DNA from: JBCAWW01 sp039024315
GTDB lineage: Bacteria; Bacteroidota; Bacteroidia; J057
DNA length: 64,000 nucleotides
Reading direction: 5' to 3'
NCBI GenBank assembly: GCA_039024315.1
Contig: JBCCQN010000013.1
Span: forward strand, 13,863 to 77,862
Below, piece after piece: positions 8,881-16,798 of this stretch. The stretch's first letter is position 1; each line of letters starts with the position of its first letter. Under the pieces are notes generated by a model. The model saw only the letters and a program-made list of their open reading frames with translations, searched no databases and had not been told where the DNA came from. A program made the position numbers and the translations under genes.

Positions 8881-9858
8881 CTAGCCTTTATAGCCTAGAC
8901 GATTGCGCATACGCTTGAGCGTCTCGCTGGCCACAGCACGGGCTTTCTCGGCTCCTTCGGCTAGCTTAGCGTCCAATTCGTCGCGATTGGCCATGTAGTA
9001 ATCAAAGCGCTCTCTTTGTTCCGCGAAGCGGTCCAATATCAACTCCAATAATGCCTTCTTGGCATGACCGTAGCCATAATTACCGCCAAGATAATTGCTA
9101 CGCATTGTTGCAATCTCATTCTCATCTGCCAGAAGCTCATAAAGACGAAAGACATTACATGTATCTGGATCTTTGGGTTCCTCTAGTGGCGTACTATCAG
9201 TAACAATGCCCATCACTTGCTTTTTGAGCTGCTTCTTGGGCTGGAATAGCACAATGGTATTGCCACGTGATTTACTCATTTTTTCACCGTCAGTTCCCGG
9301 GATGATCATCACCTTTTCATCAATCTTGACTTCAGGAATGACCAAGGTATCCTCGCCATAAGTACGATTGACAGCTTCCCCCATATTACGAGTAAACTCC
9401 AGATGCTGCTTTTGGTCTTTGCCTACGGGCACGATGTTCGCATCATAGAGCATAATGTCCGCTGCCATGAGCACTGGATAGGTGAATAATCCTCCACTCA
9501 CCATTTCGAGGCGATCGGCTTTATCCTTGAATGAATGCGCCAGTTTAAGGCGACTATACGGCATAAAACAGTTGAGATACCATGTCAATTCCGTAACCTC
9601 AGGAATATCTGACTGGCGATAAAAAACGGATTTTTCGGTATCTAGGCCACAAGCAAGCCAAGCGGCGGCGGTCTGGTAGGTGTTTTCGCGAATGACGGGA
9701 CCATCTTTGATAGAGGTCAAAGTGTGGAGGTCAGCGATAAACAAATAAGACTCATTGCTGGGGTCATTGGCCAATTGGATAGCAGGTAAAATTGCACCCA
9801 ATAGATTGCCAAGATGTGGTACGCCGGTACTCTGAATGCCTGTTAAAATTCTTGCCAT
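8881..9858 (-). CDS. trpS: tryptophanyl-tRNA synthetase
   Basis: 325 residues, the usual length for bacterial TrpRS, a class I aminoacyl-tRNA synthetase that charges tRNA-Trp. The HIGH-like motif is P-H-L-G-N (residues 14-18) after 'ILTGIQSTG'. The KMSKS loop is intact (193-197, 'EKMSKSRGN'). 'MAADIMLYDANIVPVGKDQKQH' is the diagnostic tryptophan/ATP-site region. It starts directly at the Met before ARILTG. The neighbour on the same strand upstream is a membrane protein 40 bp away. A mini-hairpin motif (9017-9031) lies in a C-terminal helical region and is read as DRFAEQ, without disturbing the length. Confidence 0.97.
   Translation of the reverse strand: MARILTGIQSTGVPHLGNLLGAILPAIQLANDPSNESYLFIADLHTLTSIKDGPVIRENTYQTAAAWLACGLDTEKSVFYRQSDIPEVTELTWYLNCFMPYSRLKLAHSFKDKADRLEMVSGGLFTYPVLMAADIMLYDANIVPVGKDQKQHLEFTRNMGEAVNRTYGEDTLVIPEVKIDEKVMIIPGTDGEKMSKSRGNTIVLFQPKKQLKKQVMGIVTDSTPLEEPKDPDTCNVFRLYELLADENEIATMRSNYLGGNYGYGHAKKALLELILDRFAEQRERFDYYMANRDELDAKLAEGAEKARAVASETLKRMRNRLGYKG
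9017..9031 (+). repeat. mini-hairpin motif, copy A5
   Basis: TGTTCCGCGAAGCGG, inside trpS. The stem is CCGC/GCGG with loop GAA. Confidence 0.55.
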
Positions 9859-9897
9859 AAGGAATCAATACGATCTTTGGGAGGGCGAAGTTACGTT

Positions 9898-11187
9898 TTA
9901 AAATAGGGCTTGCAAAACCTGCATAAAGGACTCCCATGTCCAATCCGCTCCTTCCCAAGGATGGCGGTATAAGTAGGTCAAGCCCGTACTGTAGTAGCAG
10001 AGAAGAACCAAGAAGCCAATAGCAGCCATTTTAATAGGGAGCTTAGTTTCAAAAAGCCGTTTTAATAGCAAGGCCAAGGGCAAAGCAAGCATAGGATAAA
10101 AGTCAATCATCGGCCGATAACCAAAGGCACCACCAAACCACCAAACATACCAGGAGGCAAAAAGGTAGGTAAACAGCACAAACATAATCAGCAAAACCGG
10201 CGCGGAGAAGACTTTTTGTTTCAAACTGAGGCCAAGCCCAATCAGGGACAATAGCATCAAGGGGGAGTAAATCAGCCAACCGTTTTGGACAGAAAACCAA
10301 ATCTCGGGAAAGAAGGGGTTTAGCCAATGATCAAAACCTACAGGATAACCATTATAAAACCAAGCACCCGCTACTACCTTCCAATAACAAAACTGCGGTA
10401 TCCAAAGCAAGCAACCGACTATGGGTACGCTAAGAAGATAAGGCCAGCGTTTTAGCCACCAGGATAAGCGTTCTCCGAAGGAGGTAAAAGAATAAACTTG
10501 ATAGAGCAAGGGGTACAATAAAAAGACTAAGTTGGTAGGTCTTACCAGCACCAAAAGCCCCAAAATAAAGCTCAATCGCATGGCCTGCCAAGGAGTTAAC
10601 TTCTCATAAAGGCGCGGGCTGTAGTATAAAAGCGCTGCTACGAGGAAGAAAATATAGTTGTGAGACATGCCTACCATCCCTACGACATAGTAGTAGTAAT
10701 TACTGCCCCAGAGGAGCGACAATACCGTCAACCAACTAAGGCCGCGACTAAAATGCCGCCGAAGTACCAAAAGTAATAGATAAAGTCCCAAGACAGCATA
10801 AAGGATATTGGAAGCAATGATCCCGTCATTGTAGGTCCGAGAATAACCGTCTGCTTGCTTTGCCCCAAACCAGCCCTGGCTCGCCACTAAATGCGTCATC
10901 AGGAAGACGGGGGCCTCCATCAAGGCTACGCCATAAGTAAAGCGGGTGAAGTACTTGCCTGAATGTGGATGAGGCTGATATTCAAAAGGCGTCATCACGG
11001 GCATTTCTTCAAAACCATCATAAATAAAGACGCCTGGCAAATACAAATAGTAGCCCTCCACATCGGTAGAGATACGATAATTCATCTCACCATTGGGAAA
11101 ACGCATGGCCAACTGCAGCAAGATGATGCCCAAAAGTAGCATTCCCAGACCATCTGATAGCAGGTATTTATGCAGCCACTTTCCCAT
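9898..11187 (-). CDS. polytopic membrane protein, GT-C glycosyltransferase-like
   Basis: 429 residues with about ten hydrophobic segments. An acidic motif sits in the first extracytoplasmic loop (STDVEGYYLYLPG, ~40-52), followed by a long aromatic-rich loop. This layout is typical of GT-C (GT39/GT87-like) lipid-linked sugar transferases, where the first-loop Asp/Glu is catalytic. No family can be named with confidence, because similar proteins are annotated only as integral membrane proteins in Bacteroidota. It precedes trpS by 40 bp and follows a small lipoprotein gene on the same strand, which suggests one transcript. Confidence 0.65.
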   Translation of the reverse strand: MGKWLHKYLLSDGLGMLLLGIILLQLAMRFPNGEMNYRISTDVEGYYLYLPGVFIYDGFEEMPVMTPFEYQPHPHSGKYFTRFTYGVALMEAPVFLMTHLVASQGWFGAKQADGYSRTYNDGIIASNILYAVLGLYLLLLVLRRHFSRGLSWLTVLSLLWGSNYYYYVVGMVGMSHNYIFFLVAALLYYSPRLYEKLTPWQAMRLSFILGLLVLVRPTNLVFLLYPLLYQVYSFTSFGERLSWWLKRWPYLLSVPIVGCLLWIPQFCYWKVVAGAWFYNGYPVGFDHWLNPFFPEIWFSVQNGWLIYSPLMLLSLIGLGLSLKQKVFSAPVLLIMFVLFTYLFASWYVWWFGGAFGYRPMIDFYPMLALPLALLLKRLFETKLPIKMAAIGFLVLLCYYSTGLTYLYRHPWEGADWTWESFMQVLQALF

Positions 11188-11223
11188 GCGGGGAAATAAC
11201 GCTAAATGGGATGATTATGCAAG

Positions 11224-11865
11224 CTAGTAGGCAATATCAAATTTGTAGTTGCCGTTTTCTAAGCGAAATAATTCTGCTCCCATCCCAAAAGTAAAATCAA
11301 ACTCACCTTTGAGGTATAGCTTATCCGCTTCGCGTCTGAATGCACTAATCGTAAACTTATTTTCCGTTCCAGCGCTAGGATCAAGATTGTAAATCGCAAA
11401 AGTCCGTCGATAAGAAACCAGTACTCTCTGGTTGTCCTTAAAGTCAGAAGTATTGACAAAAAACCTTTGCATAAAGGTAGCTGCGTCAGGATAGTTGAGA
11501 CAGGAACAGATCGGGTCCAGAACTAAAAAGTCATTATGCTCCTTTTGATAAAATTGGAAGTTAAAGCCTAGATCATTGAGGCTATCGAGTTCTTCGATCA
11601 TGCGGGTATCAATATTGACCACGCGGATCACCCAACTAGAGTCAGACGAAAGGATCGGCGGTGCTTGCAGGCTGCTGGAAGGATTAGAAGAGCTAAACTG
11701 TCGGAGCTGAAAGCTCAGATTGCCGGGAAAGAAAGCATTACCATCCAGATCCTTCAGATCAAAACTAGCCTCCGAATCTTGATTGGGTCCCAAACCGATG
11801 GGTTCACAAGACCATAGTGCCAAAAGGAATAAAACAGATGTCAGGCTCAGCAAAAAGCGTTTCAT
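11224..11865 (-). CDS. hypothetical lipoprotein
   Basis: 213 residues. The signal peptide ends in a lipobox-like 'LALWSCEP' (Cys ~20), so it is predicted to be a lipid-anchored periplasmic or outer-membrane protein. The mature part begins with an acidic linker ('GPNQDSEASFDLKDLDGN') and continues as a beta-rich domain without catalytic motifs I recognise. It lies 36 bp upstream of the GT-C-like gene on the same strand. Function unknown. Confidence 0.65.
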   Translation of the reverse strand: MKRFLLSLTSVLFLLALWSCEPIGLGPNQDSEASFDLKDLDGNAFFPGNLSFQLRQFSSSNPSSSLQAPPILSSDSSWVIRVVNIDTRMIEELDSLNDLGFNFQFYQKEHNDFLVLDPICSCLNYPDAATFMQRFFVNTSDFKDNQRVLVSYRRTFAIYNLDPSAGTENKFTISAFRREADKLYLKGEFDFTFGMGAELFRLENGNYKFDIAY

Positions 11866-12080
11866 ATGGAATGGGTTTAGGTTATAACGAAACGGGAGAG
11901 GAGATTATGCATTTCTTTTTTAAAATGATTTCGCCTTACCATTGTTCACTTTGACTCCCAGATCGCCCTATTAAGCGAGCGGAGAAAAGCAAAAAGTCAA
12001 AGTTAGCATGCAAGATGATCTCCATGCTCATGTTGTTTAATTTGTAAAGGTATTTATTCTCAATCCCTTGGTCTGAGCAA

Positions 12081-12113
12081 AGAAAAAGCTGCTCAGGTGA
12101 GTCCCAAGCAGCT
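12081..12113 (-). terminator. rho-independent terminator of the propeller gene
   Basis: On the minus strand, AGCTGCT and AGCAGCT (12107-12113 and 12087-12093) form a 7-bp stem with a 13-nt loop. A TTTTTCT run follows, beginning 24 nt after the stop codon at 12137. Confidence 0.75.
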
Positions 12114-12136
12114 CATTTTATTTTTTTATTTCAGTT

Positions 12137-13390
12137 TCACTGAACGATAAATTTCTCCGTACGGATAAAACCCTCTATTTGCAAACGGGCAAAGTAAAGG
12201 CCCGCAGTTAGCTTTTCAATTTCCATCGTTTCCTCATAGATACCGGGTATTCTATTTTGGACATCGCTTCGCGCAACGATTCTCCCTTGCATATCAAAAA
12301 TGCTCAGTTGAGTTTCGGCCGCTTGCGGAAGGTCAATGATATAAGCGAGCTCGCTATCGGCAGTAAGCTGATTAGGCGTTAATTGGAAGCCAAGGCGCTG
12401 TGCCCATAAAGGCTCTTCAATACTAACAGAAGCGCCGCCAGCTTTATAGACCGCGACCCCATTGCCTGTTGCCATCCAAGTATGACCCGTATTATCAAAT
12501 ACAATATCACGAATACGATTATCAGCTAAGTCTGAGTTACTCGTATTAAAAGTCGTCCAGGTAGTACCATCAAAAGTAGAAAAGCCTGATTCGGTTCCTA
12601 CCCAGATCAATCCATTTTCATCAACAGCAACCGCATTGACGGTATTGGAAGGGATATTGGAATTAGAAGTGGTATAGGCTGTCCAATTGGCGCCAGAGCC
12701 TTCGAGCAAACCTCCGTCAGAAGCAAGCAACATACTGCCATCTGCTTTAAAAGCAATATGATTGATACGAGCATCGGGCAAGTTGTTGATTTGGGTTGTC
12801 CAGCGCTGCCAATTGGTACCATCAAAGGAGGCCATGCCTCCGGCCCAGTTGCCTTGAGGATCAAATCCAACATAAAGCAGGCCTTTACCATCATCCGTTA
12901 CATAGTTGACTACATCAGAGTTAAAACCTCCCGTATTACTAGTTCTATAATTAGTCCAAGTGTTGCCATCGTAAAATAAGAGCCCTGCATCGGAGCTAGC
13001 GGCCCAGATTTGATTAAGGGAATCAACATGAATATCTTGGATGTTTCCCATTGCTACATTGGTCCAGTTTGTCCCGTTGTAAGTAGAGACTCCATTTTGA
13101 AAGGCCCCTGCATAAAGCTGTCCGTTTTGATCGGGAACTACGCTCGAAAGGAAATTGGGAAGCGTACCAACTTGGGGGAGTTTGTTAACCGTCCAGCCGG
13201 TATTGGTATTGTAGCGACAAGTACCTTGGTTAGTCGCGATCCAAATGGTGTTTCCACTCCCTACAGCGTGAAGACCGCTTATATTATTGCCTGGAAGGGG
13301 GGTATTATTCCAGTCAAACATAATAAGGTCCTGAGCCTGTATGCTCACAAAAGAGCACAAAGCCAATAAAGTGTATAATACCTTTTTCAT
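12137..13390 (-). CDS. T9SS-secreted two-component-regulator-propeller-like protein
   Basis: 417 residues. A signal peptide (MKKVLYTLLALCSFVSIQAQ) is followed by a beta-propeller built of ~40-residue repeats. These repeats carry 'IWIATNQGTCRYN', 'QIWAASSDAGLLFYDGNTWTNY', 'LIWVGTESGFSTFDGTTWTTFN' and 'HTWMATGNGVAVY', the Reg_prop pattern (residues ~35-330). The last ~80 residues are a type-A sorting domain ending 'GLYFARLQIEGFIRTEKFIVQ'. Such proteins are exported by T9SS. The propeller is a binding platform and no enzyme motif is present. It has its own terminator, and its 5' side faces the small-paralog region. Confidence 0.85.
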   Translation of the reverse strand: MKKVLYTLLALCSFVSIQAQDLIMFDWNNTPLPGNNISGLHAVGSGNTIWIATNQGTCRYNTNTGWTVNKLPQVGTLPNFLSSVVPDQNGQLYAGAFQNGVSTYNGTNWTNVAMGNIQDIHVDSLNQIWAASSDAGLLFYDGNTWTNYRTSNTGGFNSDVVNYVTDDGKGLLYVGFDPQGNWAGGMASFDGTNWQRWTTQINNLPDARINHIAFKADGSMLLASDGGLLEGSGANWTAYTTSNSNIPSNTVNAVAVDENGLIWVGTESGFSTFDGTTWTTFNTSNSDLADNRIRDIVFDNTGHTWMATGNGVAVYKAGGASVSIEEPLWAQRLGFQLTPNQLTADSELAYIIDLPQAAETQLSIFDMQGRIVARSDVQNRIPGIYEETMEIEKLTAGLYFARLQIEGFIRTEKFIVQ

Positions 13391-13523
13391 AAATGTTGGT
13401 TGAGTTTTGGTTTTTTGGTTGTAGAGCTTTCACTCTTTATAACAATCGAAGTGCGAAATTACATCGCAACTTCATACCAACGAACGAAAAAGATAGAATT
13501 GTGGTGTATTTAAGCCTAAAATT

Positions 13524-13739
13524 TTAGGATATCGGAGGGATCTTGGAAAGCGCCCAAATGATAGCGCTAACTCCCAGTATGGTAAAGAATATCCCATCGA
13601 CGACCTTTCGATCCAGTTGTTCTTCACTTGCTCTCCAAGCCATAAAGAGGTAGACCGCACAAGCTGAAGCCACAAATAAAAGCATGTACGCAATGGAAAA
13701 AGAGTCAGAAAGCTCGATGGTTAAAGAGGCATGCAACAT
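13524..13739 (-). CDS. small two-TM membrane protein, paralog 1
   Basis: 71 residues from the Met at 13739 (an in-frame Met at 13808 would add 23 residues with no match in the paralog). There are two hydrophobic segments (~12-34 and ~50-66) joined by a charged loop with 'SEEQLDRKVVDG'; the end is 'ALSKIPPIS'. It aligns along its length with the 76-residue protein at 14190-14420, sharing LDRKVVDG-FFT-LG-S--IW-LSKIPPIS. This conservation between copies is the main evidence that both are real genes. Function unknown. They could be accessory proteins of the nearby rhodopsin/carotenoid genes, but only position suggests this. Confidence 0.65.
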   Translation of the reverse strand: MLHASLTIELSDSFSIAYMLLFVASACAVYLFMAWRASEEQLDRKVVDGIFFTILGVSAIIWALSKIPPIS

Positions 13740-13819
13740 GATAGTGAAAACTGTTTTTGTCGAAGATGAAAAACCTATGGCAAGTACACCTCTGATAGAT
13801 ATACCCACTCAACATGGTC

Positions 13820-13948
13820 TTAAGTACAAAGTAGCTAGTATCCCGAAAGCTTTCGGGGGTATTCAGCACAGGGTAAAATGGGCGCACAGAATGGTACAGT
13901 CCAATTTGCCTAGGTCTTAATACTAAATACTGTTGTTTTAGTACTTAA
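13820..13948. repeat. ~130-bp inverted-repeat element, copy B2
   Basis: The 129-bp element is bounded by perfect 8-bp inverted ends, TTAAGTAC and GTACTTAA. It contains the perfect palindrome CCCGAAAGCTTTCGGG at 13842-13857 and the conserved CCTAGGTCTTAATACT block near its right end. Together with copy B3 it fills most of the gene-free stretch 13740-14189 between the two small paralogs. The 99 bp between B2 and B3 hold a further AT-rich inverted repeat (AAATATTTTTT ... AAAAAATATTT). Confidence 0.8.
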
Positions 13949-14047
13949 CAGCTTTCTATTGAGATTGGTTTGAAATATTTTTTTGGCGCACGTAAAGCCT
14001 TGCATGAGAGGCCAACGCCGTCATGTTCAAACTAATGCGAAAAAATA

Positions 14048-14180
14048 TTTTAAGTACAGAGTAACAAGTATCCCGAAAGCTTTCGGGAGTATGCCGTACG
14101 GAGAAAAGAGATCTTGCTGGGCTGCATAGTCCTATTCTCCTAGGTCTTGATACTCAATACTATTGTCTAAGTACTTAAAA
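14048..14180. repeat. ~130-bp inverted-repeat element, copy B3
   Basis: It has 10-bp inverted ends, TTTTAAGTAC and GTACTTAAAA. It shares with B2 the AGTATCCCGAAAGCTTTCGGG part (perfect palindrome 14072-14087) and CCTAGGTCTT near the right end. The outer arms can pair further (AGTAT with ATACT), so the whole unit could fold as one long hairpin. It ends 10 bp from the stop of the following small gene. Confidence 0.8.
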
Positions 14181-14189
14181 TGTCTATGC

Positions 14190-14420
14190 CTACGAAATCG
14201 GAGGGATTTTTGACAAAATCCAAATCAAGGTACTTGCTCCTAGCATAGTAAAAAAGACCCCATCAACGACCTTACGGTCTAGTTCTTTTTCGCTAATGCG
14301 ACGAGCCAAAACCATGTAAACACATGATGCACATAAAACATAGATGACCATGTAGGTCCAAGTTGCGCTCTCTGTAAGTTGCACAGGGAGAGAAGCAAGG
14401 AGAGAAGAAAGGAATGACAT
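14190..14420 (-). CDS. small two-TM membrane protein, paralog 2
   Basis: 76 residues from the Met at 14420. This Met is favoured because it lies just after a T-run and hairpin, whereas the Met at 14450 would lie within the hairpin sequence. Two hydrophobic segments surround 'ISEKELDRKVVDGVFF', and the C-terminus is 'LSKIPPIS', as in the paralog 450 bp downstream. It lies 130 bp downstream of blh on the same strand. Function unknown. The cytoplasmic or periplasmic side of the conserved loop cannot be fixed by eye. Confidence 0.65.
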   Translation of the reverse strand: MSFLSSLLASLPVQLTESATWTYMVIYVLCASCVYMVLARRISEKELDRKVVDGVFFTMLGASTLIWILSKIPPIS

Positions 14421-14429
14421 AAAAAAAAT

Positions 14430-14516
14430 CAGGTGAAAAGGATCAAACAATTAGTAGTGCGTAGTAACCAATAGTAGTGTAGTAAAATAGTAGTAGTAGT
14501 AACCCCTTTTCACCTG
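14430..14516 (-). promoter_or_regulatory. leader hairpin with T-run before small membrane gene
   Basis: A perfect 12-bp inverted repeat, CAGGTGAAAAGG (14430-14441) and CCTTTTCACCTG (14505-14516), encloses 63 nt. On the minus strand the second arm is followed by ATTTTTTTT and then the ATG at 14420, so the structure looks like a terminator or attenuator placed immediately before the start codon. The loop consists largely of TAC/TAG triplet repeats. Confidence 0.5.
14451..14513 (-). CDS. possible Tyr-rich leader peptide
   Basis: A 20-codon frame starts at GTG in the first hairpin arm (minus strand, 14513) and ends at TAA (14451). It reads as Lys-Arg-Gly, then five Tyr codons and Phe, then Thr/Leu-rich. 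The layout resembles leader peptides that control attenuators by ribosome stalling. There is no Shine-Dalgarno site, and the Tyr run could simply be a by-product of the TAC triplet repeat, so this is a weak call. Confidence 0.25.
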   Translation of the reverse strand: MKRGYYYYYFTTLLLVTTHY

Positions 14517-14550
14517 TAATATATGAAGTTCCTTACATATATAAAAATTC

Positions 14551-15498
14551 TTATTTGGCCTTTTTGTATAAATGCTCTAGCGTGATCATATGCGGCAAGG
14601 TTAGCATAGAAACCCCCACAAAAAACCAGAATACAGGGTGCATATTCTCTCCCCATAGGCTCCAAGCCGTGATCAAGAGTCCTAAGCCCACAAAGCTAAG
14701 CAGACTAAAGGGTAAGGCTTGCCTAACCCAATCTCGCCACGAAAAGCTAGAAATACTTTCATCACTCAATAATTTAATCTCCGCCCGAATGGTCTTTGTG
14801 GCATGCCACAGACCAAAATATAAACCAAATCCAATCCACAGATTGGCGACATGCAAACAAAGACCTAGCAAAACACTTACCAATAGCTCCCGAGCCAATT
14901 CAGATCCTTTCACCCACCCTTTTTGCCAGCAGACTATCATTCCAAAGGCCCAAAGACTGGCAATACTACCCATTAATGGACCATACACCTGTTGCCATTG
15001 GGCCAGTTGCAAATATTGTTCATCTACAATACCCTTTAGATAGCCGATACTTTCCACCGGATGGCCGAGGAGTAATATACTTAACACTCCCCCACCCCAT
15101 AGTAGATAAAGGAATTTCTTAAAGGGATGGCTCTCAGCTAAGTCTATGTAATAAAGCTGCGATTGCCCAAAGTGATAAAAGCTCAGCACTAAGAAAATAA
15201 GCAAACTTAGTTGCGGCAATAACCACCAAAGCAATCCATAAAGTGCAATCTGTAAGAGGTAGGGAATCAAAAAGCTGCGCCAAGAGCTCACTTGTCCCTT
15301 TGCGCGCAGCTTATGCCAATAGACGAGATGATCGGTAGCCCCATGCGGAATACCGGTAAGTAACATTACTATCGCCAACCATCCCCACTCCAGCCAAAGC
15401 GGCGGTTCTACAAAAAGACTAAGAAAGAGGCACATCAATGTGGGAAGGCTTAGCCAGAGGTCCCATCGTGCGCGCGGGCTGAGTTTTGAATACTGCAT
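14551..15498 (-). CDS. blh: beta-carotene 15,15'-dioxygenase (Brp/Blh family)
   Basis: 315 residues from the Met at 15498 (an upstream Met at 15540 is possible). It is a polytopic membrane protein with the family's conserved His motifs: 'GIPHGATDHLVYW' after TM2, 'SFYHFGQSQ', 'FGLWHATKT' and 'LTLPHMITLEHLY'. These supply the iron ligands of Blh enzymes, which split beta-carotene into two all-trans retinals. The product is the chromophore of the rhodopsin encoded at 16799. The start overlaps the 3' end of crtY by about 80 bp in another frame, so translation is probably coupled. Length and motifs are complete. Confidence 0.93.
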   Translation of the reverse strand: MQYSKLSPRARWDLWLSLPTLMCLFLSLFVEPPLWLEWGWLAIVMLLTGIPHGATDHLVYWHKLRAKGQVSSWRSFLIPYLLQIALYGLLWWLLPQLSLLIFLVLSFYHFGQSQLYYIDLAESHPFKKFLYLLWGGGVLSILLLGHPVESIGYLKGIVDEQYLQLAQWQQVYGPLMGSIASLWAFGMIVCWQKGWVKGSELARELLVSVLLGLCLHVANLWIGFGLYFGLWHATKTIRAEIKLLSDESISSFSWRDWVRQALPFSLLSFVGLGLLITAWSLWGENMHPVFWFFVGVSMLTLPHMITLEHLYKKAK

Positions 15499-16621
15499 GT
15501 CTAAGAGCTTTAAGGAATGGAGGCCAATGTAAGCGAGCAAAAAAGACGATTTCTTCTACGAGGGTTGTTTTCTCGTGTAAAAAACGAAATACCTGATCAG
15601 CAGAATTAGCCGAAAATAATTGTCGCATGACTTCAGGTACTCTATGAGGCTCATGCTCAATTAGCCAAAGCAATAAGCGATCATAAAAAGCAAAGCGTCC
15701 TGTTGCTTTTAAATCCGGTATTGGAAAACCTGTTTCCATTAAATTTTTGACAATCTCTTTACTATCCTCTTGGATACGATGAAAAGTATAACCGGTCGAA
15801 GCCTTGGTCATTCCTCCTGCGGTACCAATATGGACTACGCGTTCATCGGAGATGCGCGGAAAAACTTGACGGCTCATAGGGATCACCCCAGACTCTTCTT
15901 CAAGGACGGTATAATTCTCTAGATCATAGTAGGTTTTTAAATAGTTTTTAATCCCTGCTAGGTAACGATCCCTTTTCCAAGTATTAAGTGAAAAAGCAGT
16001 GTACTCGATGAGGGCTTTGCGGGGGCTGATAGGCAGCACATAAACAAATTGTACTTCTCCACCTTGTGGAACGCGGAAATCCATCAGTCGAATCCTTTCG
16101 GGATCAAAGGTATCCGTTTCGGTTTCGATCCAAGTGCCGACAAAATGCTGTTTGAGGCCCCATTGAAAATTGGGTGCTACTGGACTATGCGGCAGAAGGC
16201 TATTGAAAACGTAGCGTGCCCGATAAACTCCTTGGTTGGTATGGACCTCAGCAAAATCGCTGTAGCCTTTCATACTCACTACCTTTTCGTAGCGGATTTC
16301 CACTCGCGGATGCTCCGAAAAACGATCATACATCTGCCGATAAAATCCTCCAGACCGAATCATTCGATAAGAAATTCGGCCCATTGAAAATTTTTCTTCA
16401 TTTTTTTTTGTAAGAATTTCGCCCAAATCCCATACCGAATCCGAACCAGTCAGGCCTGGTAAACTTTCTTTACTCCAATAGCACCAAGTCCGGTCATTAC
16501 TTTGCTTCTTCGCTTTTTCAAGTAGTAGTATATTCCCCTTTAAACCACTGTCTATCATATGGTTAACCAAGGAAATTCCTGACGCTCCACCACCTGCTAC
16601 AATCCAATCGTAAGTGTCCAT
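15419..16621 (-). CDS. crtY: lycopene beta-cyclase (CrtY family)
   Basis: 400 residues. The N-terminal dinucleotide-binding motif 'DWIVAGGGASGISLVNHMI' binds FAD/NAD. 'NDRTWCYW' and 'HIGTAGGMTKASTGYTF' are signature segments of CrtY-type lycopene cyclases. The enzyme cyclises both ends of lycopene to give beta-carotene, which Blh then cleaves. It is the first gene of the crtY-blh operon and is divergent from the rhodopsin gene across a 177-bp AT-rich regulatory region. The other carotenoid genes (crtE, crtB, crtI) are not in this window and must be elsewhere. The last ~27 codons overlap blh. Confidence 0.94.
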   Translation of the reverse strand: MDTYDWIVAGGGASGISLVNHMIDSGLKGNILLLEKAKKQSNDRTWCYWSKESLPGLTGSDSVWDLGEILTKKNEEKFSMGRISYRMIRSGGFYRQMYDRFSEHPRVEIRYEKVVSMKGYSDFAEVHTNQGVYRARYVFNSLLPHSPVAPNFQWGLKQHFVGTWIETETDTFDPERIRLMDFRVPQGGEVQFVYVLPISPRKALIEYTAFSLNTWKRDRYLAGIKNYLKTYYDLENYTVLEEESGVIPMSRQVFPRISDERVVHIGTAGGMTKASTGYTFHRIQEDSKEIVKNLMETGFPIPDLKATGRFAFYDRLLLWLIEHEPHRVPEVMRQLFSANSADQVFRFLHEKTTLVEEIVFFARLHWPPFLKALRHAVFKTQPARTMGPLAKPSHIDVPLS

Positions 16622-16798
16622 ATCTCGCGAATAATAGTTCGACTAATTGAAGTACATATTATCACATGGATATATGTACATATAATGTTAGTCGTATATT
16701 TTGTTTATTGTTTTTTACAAATTATTAAACAAATTGTGAGTACAAGTGTTTTATGACTTGATTATTCGTTCTATTATTTACCTAACTTTTTATATACT
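16622..16798. promoter_or_regulatory. divergent promoter/operator region between crtY-blh and rhodopsin
   Basis: Very AT-rich. It contains the perfect 14-bp palindrome TATATGTACATATA (16671-16684) and a direct repeat of GTACATAT (16652-16659 and 16676-16683), placed about 30-55 bp upstream of the crtY start. CGACTAA (16640-16646) and TTAGTCG (16688-16694) form an outer inverted repeat. On the rhodopsin side, TAACTTTT at 16783-16790 resembles a -7 box only ~8 nt before the ATG, which would give an almost leaderless transcript. No Shine-Dalgarno site is present. Confidence 0.5.

Noticed and set aside
12264..12277. TCGCTTCGCGCAACG as a further mini-hairpin copy
   Set aside because: The GCGG arm reads GCGC, so the stem is broken; counted as a chance near-match.
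13740..13808. Upstream Met (13808) as start of small paralog 1
   Set aside because: The extra 23 residues have no counterpart in the paralog.
14451..14505. TAG triplet tract considered as CRISPR or satellite array
   Set aside because: Only a few short triplet repeats without unique spacers; too short for CRISPR and inside one hairpin loop.
14555..15043. 162-codon frame antisense to blh
   Set aside because: Blh has all family motifs on the opposite strand; this frame is Ser/Thr/Pro/Lys noise.
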